This document shows positions 62,983 through 64,000 of a DNA stretch of 64,000 nucleotides, piece after piece (the stretch's first letter is position 1; each line of letters starts with the position of its first letter). Below the pieces are notes generated by a model, which saw only the letters and a program-made list of their open reading frames with translations, did not search any database and had not been told where the DNA came from. The position numbers and the translations under genes were made by a program. This stretch comes from Stutzerimonas nosocomialis (lineage in GTDB: Bacteria > Pseudomonadota > Gammaproteobacteria > Pseudomonadales > Pseudomonadaceae): assembly GCF_005876855.1 (NCBI RefSeq), contig NZ_QLAE01000016.1:30004-94003 (forward strand), read 5' to 3'.

Positions 62983-63576
62983 ATGTCCCTGCCACAGACC
63001 ATGTTTCAGCTCAGTGGCCGTGGTTACGCGCCGGCAAAGCTGGCAAACGCCACTCTGGTCATCATCGATGCGCAGGAAGAATACCGCGATGGCGTGCTGG
63101 CACTGCCAGGGCTGGAAGCCGCACTCAAGGAAGTCTCCACCCTGCTCGCCGCCGCCCGTGAAGCCGGCGCGCCGGTCGTGCACGTGCGTCACCTGGGCAT
63201 CAGCGGCGGCCTGTTCGACCCCCAGGCACAGCGCGGCCAGATCATGCCCGAAGCCGCCCCGCAGGCCGGCGAGGCGGTGGTCGAGAAGCGCCTGCCCAAC
63301 GCCTTCGCCGGCACCGACCTGCATGATCGGCTCCAGGCGCTGGGCCGGCTGGACATCATCGTCTGCGGATTCATGACCCACTCGAGCATCAGCACCACCG
63401 TGCGCGCCTCGAAGGACTACGGTTACCGCTGCACCCTGGTCGATGAAGCCTGTGCCACCCGCGACCTGCCCCACGGCCAGGGCGTGGTCAGCGCGGCCGA
63501 TGTCCATCGGATGGAAATGACCATCCTCGCCGACAACTTCGCCGCCTGCGTCGACAACACCCAGGCGCTTCTCTGA
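62983..63576 (+). CDS. Isochorismatase-like hydrolase with Ser in place of the catalytic Cys
   Basis: A 197-residue protein of the isochorismatase/cysteine hydrolase family. Catalytic Asp29 (VIIDAQEEY) and Lys102 (EKRLPNAF) are present, but at the nucleophile position, normally Cys in a THxCV motif, the sequence is MTHSSIS (Ser135). It is therefore either a Ser-using relative, a non-thiol isochorismatase-type enzyme or a binding protein. The start ATG gives MSLPQTMFQL. Confidence 0.87.
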   Translation: MSLPQTMFQLSGRGYAPAKLANATLVIIDAQEEYRDGVLALPGLEAALKEVSTLLAAAREAGAPVVHVRHLGISGGLFDPQAQRGQIMPEAAPQAGEAVVEKRLPNAFAGTDLHDRLQALGRLDIIVCGFMTHSSISTTVRASKDYGYRCTLVDEACATRDLPHGQGVVSAADVHRMEMTILADNFAACVDNTQALL

Positions 63577-63675
63577 TCGAGCGACTCGCTGCGGCGTGCC
63601 GAGACTCGATGCTGACGGGCAATGAACCCGACCGGGATGTTTCCGGTCACAGCCCTGTCCTGAAGAGGTACCGCA

Positions 63676-63999
63676 ATGAAGTCATCCGATGGTTTCGACG
63701 CCCGCCGCCTGCGCCCGCCACGGGAGCGCCGCGGATGGGGTCTGCGCCTGGTGATCACCCTCGGCGCGATTTTCGCCATCCTCGGCGTGCTGCTGGCGCT
63801 GGCCGGCACCGCCTCGCTGCTCGGCCACGGACAGGCGCTCGGTAGCCTCGGCGCCGGGCGCGACGGCGCTATCGTGATGCTGGTCGTTGGCGTTGTGCTG
63901 CTGTGGCTGGGTATCTTCATCTGCCGTCGCTGCCGACGCCGCCTGCGCCGACCGGACGGCCTGAGCATGTCGCCGCACCTGCTGCGCAAACGCCGCTAG
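63676..63999 (+). CDS. Small hypothetical membrane protein
   Basis: A 107-residue basic protein with two hydrophobic helices (about residues 24-45 and 63-83), an Arg-rich N-terminus and a CRRCRRRLRR stretch after the second helix. A GAGG ribosome site lies seven bases before the ATG. No family recognised. It ends two bases before the window edge. Confidence 0.65.
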   Translation: MKSSDGFDARRLRPPRERRGWGLRLVITLGAIFAILGVLLALAGTASLLGHGQALGSLGAGRDGAIVMLVVGVVLLWLGIFICRRCRRRLRRPDGLSMSPHLLRKRR

Positions 64000-64000
64000 T

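Overview
The window is a dense, GC-rich gammaproteobacterial chromosome segment, almost certainly from the Pseudomonadaceae and most likely the Pseudomonas/Stutzerimonas stutzeri group. The basis is the gene set and order: two tandem cbb3 oxidase operons followed by ccoGHIS, a SafE-like gene, hemN, anr and apt; dnaX-ybaB-recR; aer near acnA, tusA and rlmM; aroC-MFS-mtnB-mtnD-mtnC with alkA and speE; wbpL-wbpM beside ihfB; and EF-P carrying Arg32 next to earP. As I remember the P. aeruginosa chromosome, several of these blocks are also neighbours there.

Layout. 1-2.6 kb: the 3' end of an aa3-type oxidase operon (fused subunit I/III, a small membrane protein, a CtaG-type copper assembly factor). 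2.7-4.2 kb: a DASS anion symporter. 4.3-6.4 kb: 4.5S SRP RNA, then earP and efp on the minus strand. 6.5-10.2 kb: wbpM, wbpL, a 68-codon remnant-like ORF and ihfB, which looks like an O-antigen locus reduced to its ends. 10.4-16.2 kb: a DEAD-box helicase with a long leader, a spermidine-synthase-like gene broken by one amber codon, class II DAHP synthase, tusA and rlmM. 16.3-23.3 kb: acnA, algA, an eroded N-terminal algD-like ORF behind a strong sigma-54-type promoter, and an Aer-type receptor. 24.0-36.2 kb: ccoNOP, ccoNOQP and the maturation genes ccoG, ccoH, ccoI, ccoS plus a SafE-like protein with a natural six-His tail. 36.4-40.9 kb: nadE, hemN, anr, apt and a SCO-type copper chaperone. 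40.9-44.2 kb: an ABC importer operon with two different periplasmic proteins. 44.3-50.2 kb: dnaX-ybaB-recR, pdxB and a MATE exporter. 50.2-64 kb: a SafE-family permease, a LysR regulator, an RraB-like protein, speE, alkA, a histidine phosphatase, two PLDc_N proteins, the methionine-salvage/aroC operon, a hydrolase, prmB, an isochorismatase-like protein and a small membrane protein.

How it works together. The main theme is microaerobic respiration. Anr (38.9 kb) has near-consensus boxes in front of ccoNOP (23925) and hemN (37373; centred 41.5 bases from a predicted start site), while ccoNOQP has no good box near its start. CcoG/H/I/S and SCO supply copper and assembly. The second theme is polyamine/methylthioadenosine chemistry: speE makes MTA and mtnB/C/D recycle it, although mtnA is not in the window.

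I found no CRISPR array, complete transposon, prophage, tRNA or recognisable defence system. The most unusual items are relics and mosaics: the algD'-algA pair with its sigma-54 promoter, the collapsed O-antigen locus, the amber-interrupted gene, the mosaic ccoNO copies, and an ABC operon with two unrelated-looking binding proteins. I do not see convincing evidence of a wholly new system. All homology calls are from reading the sequence; no searches were run.
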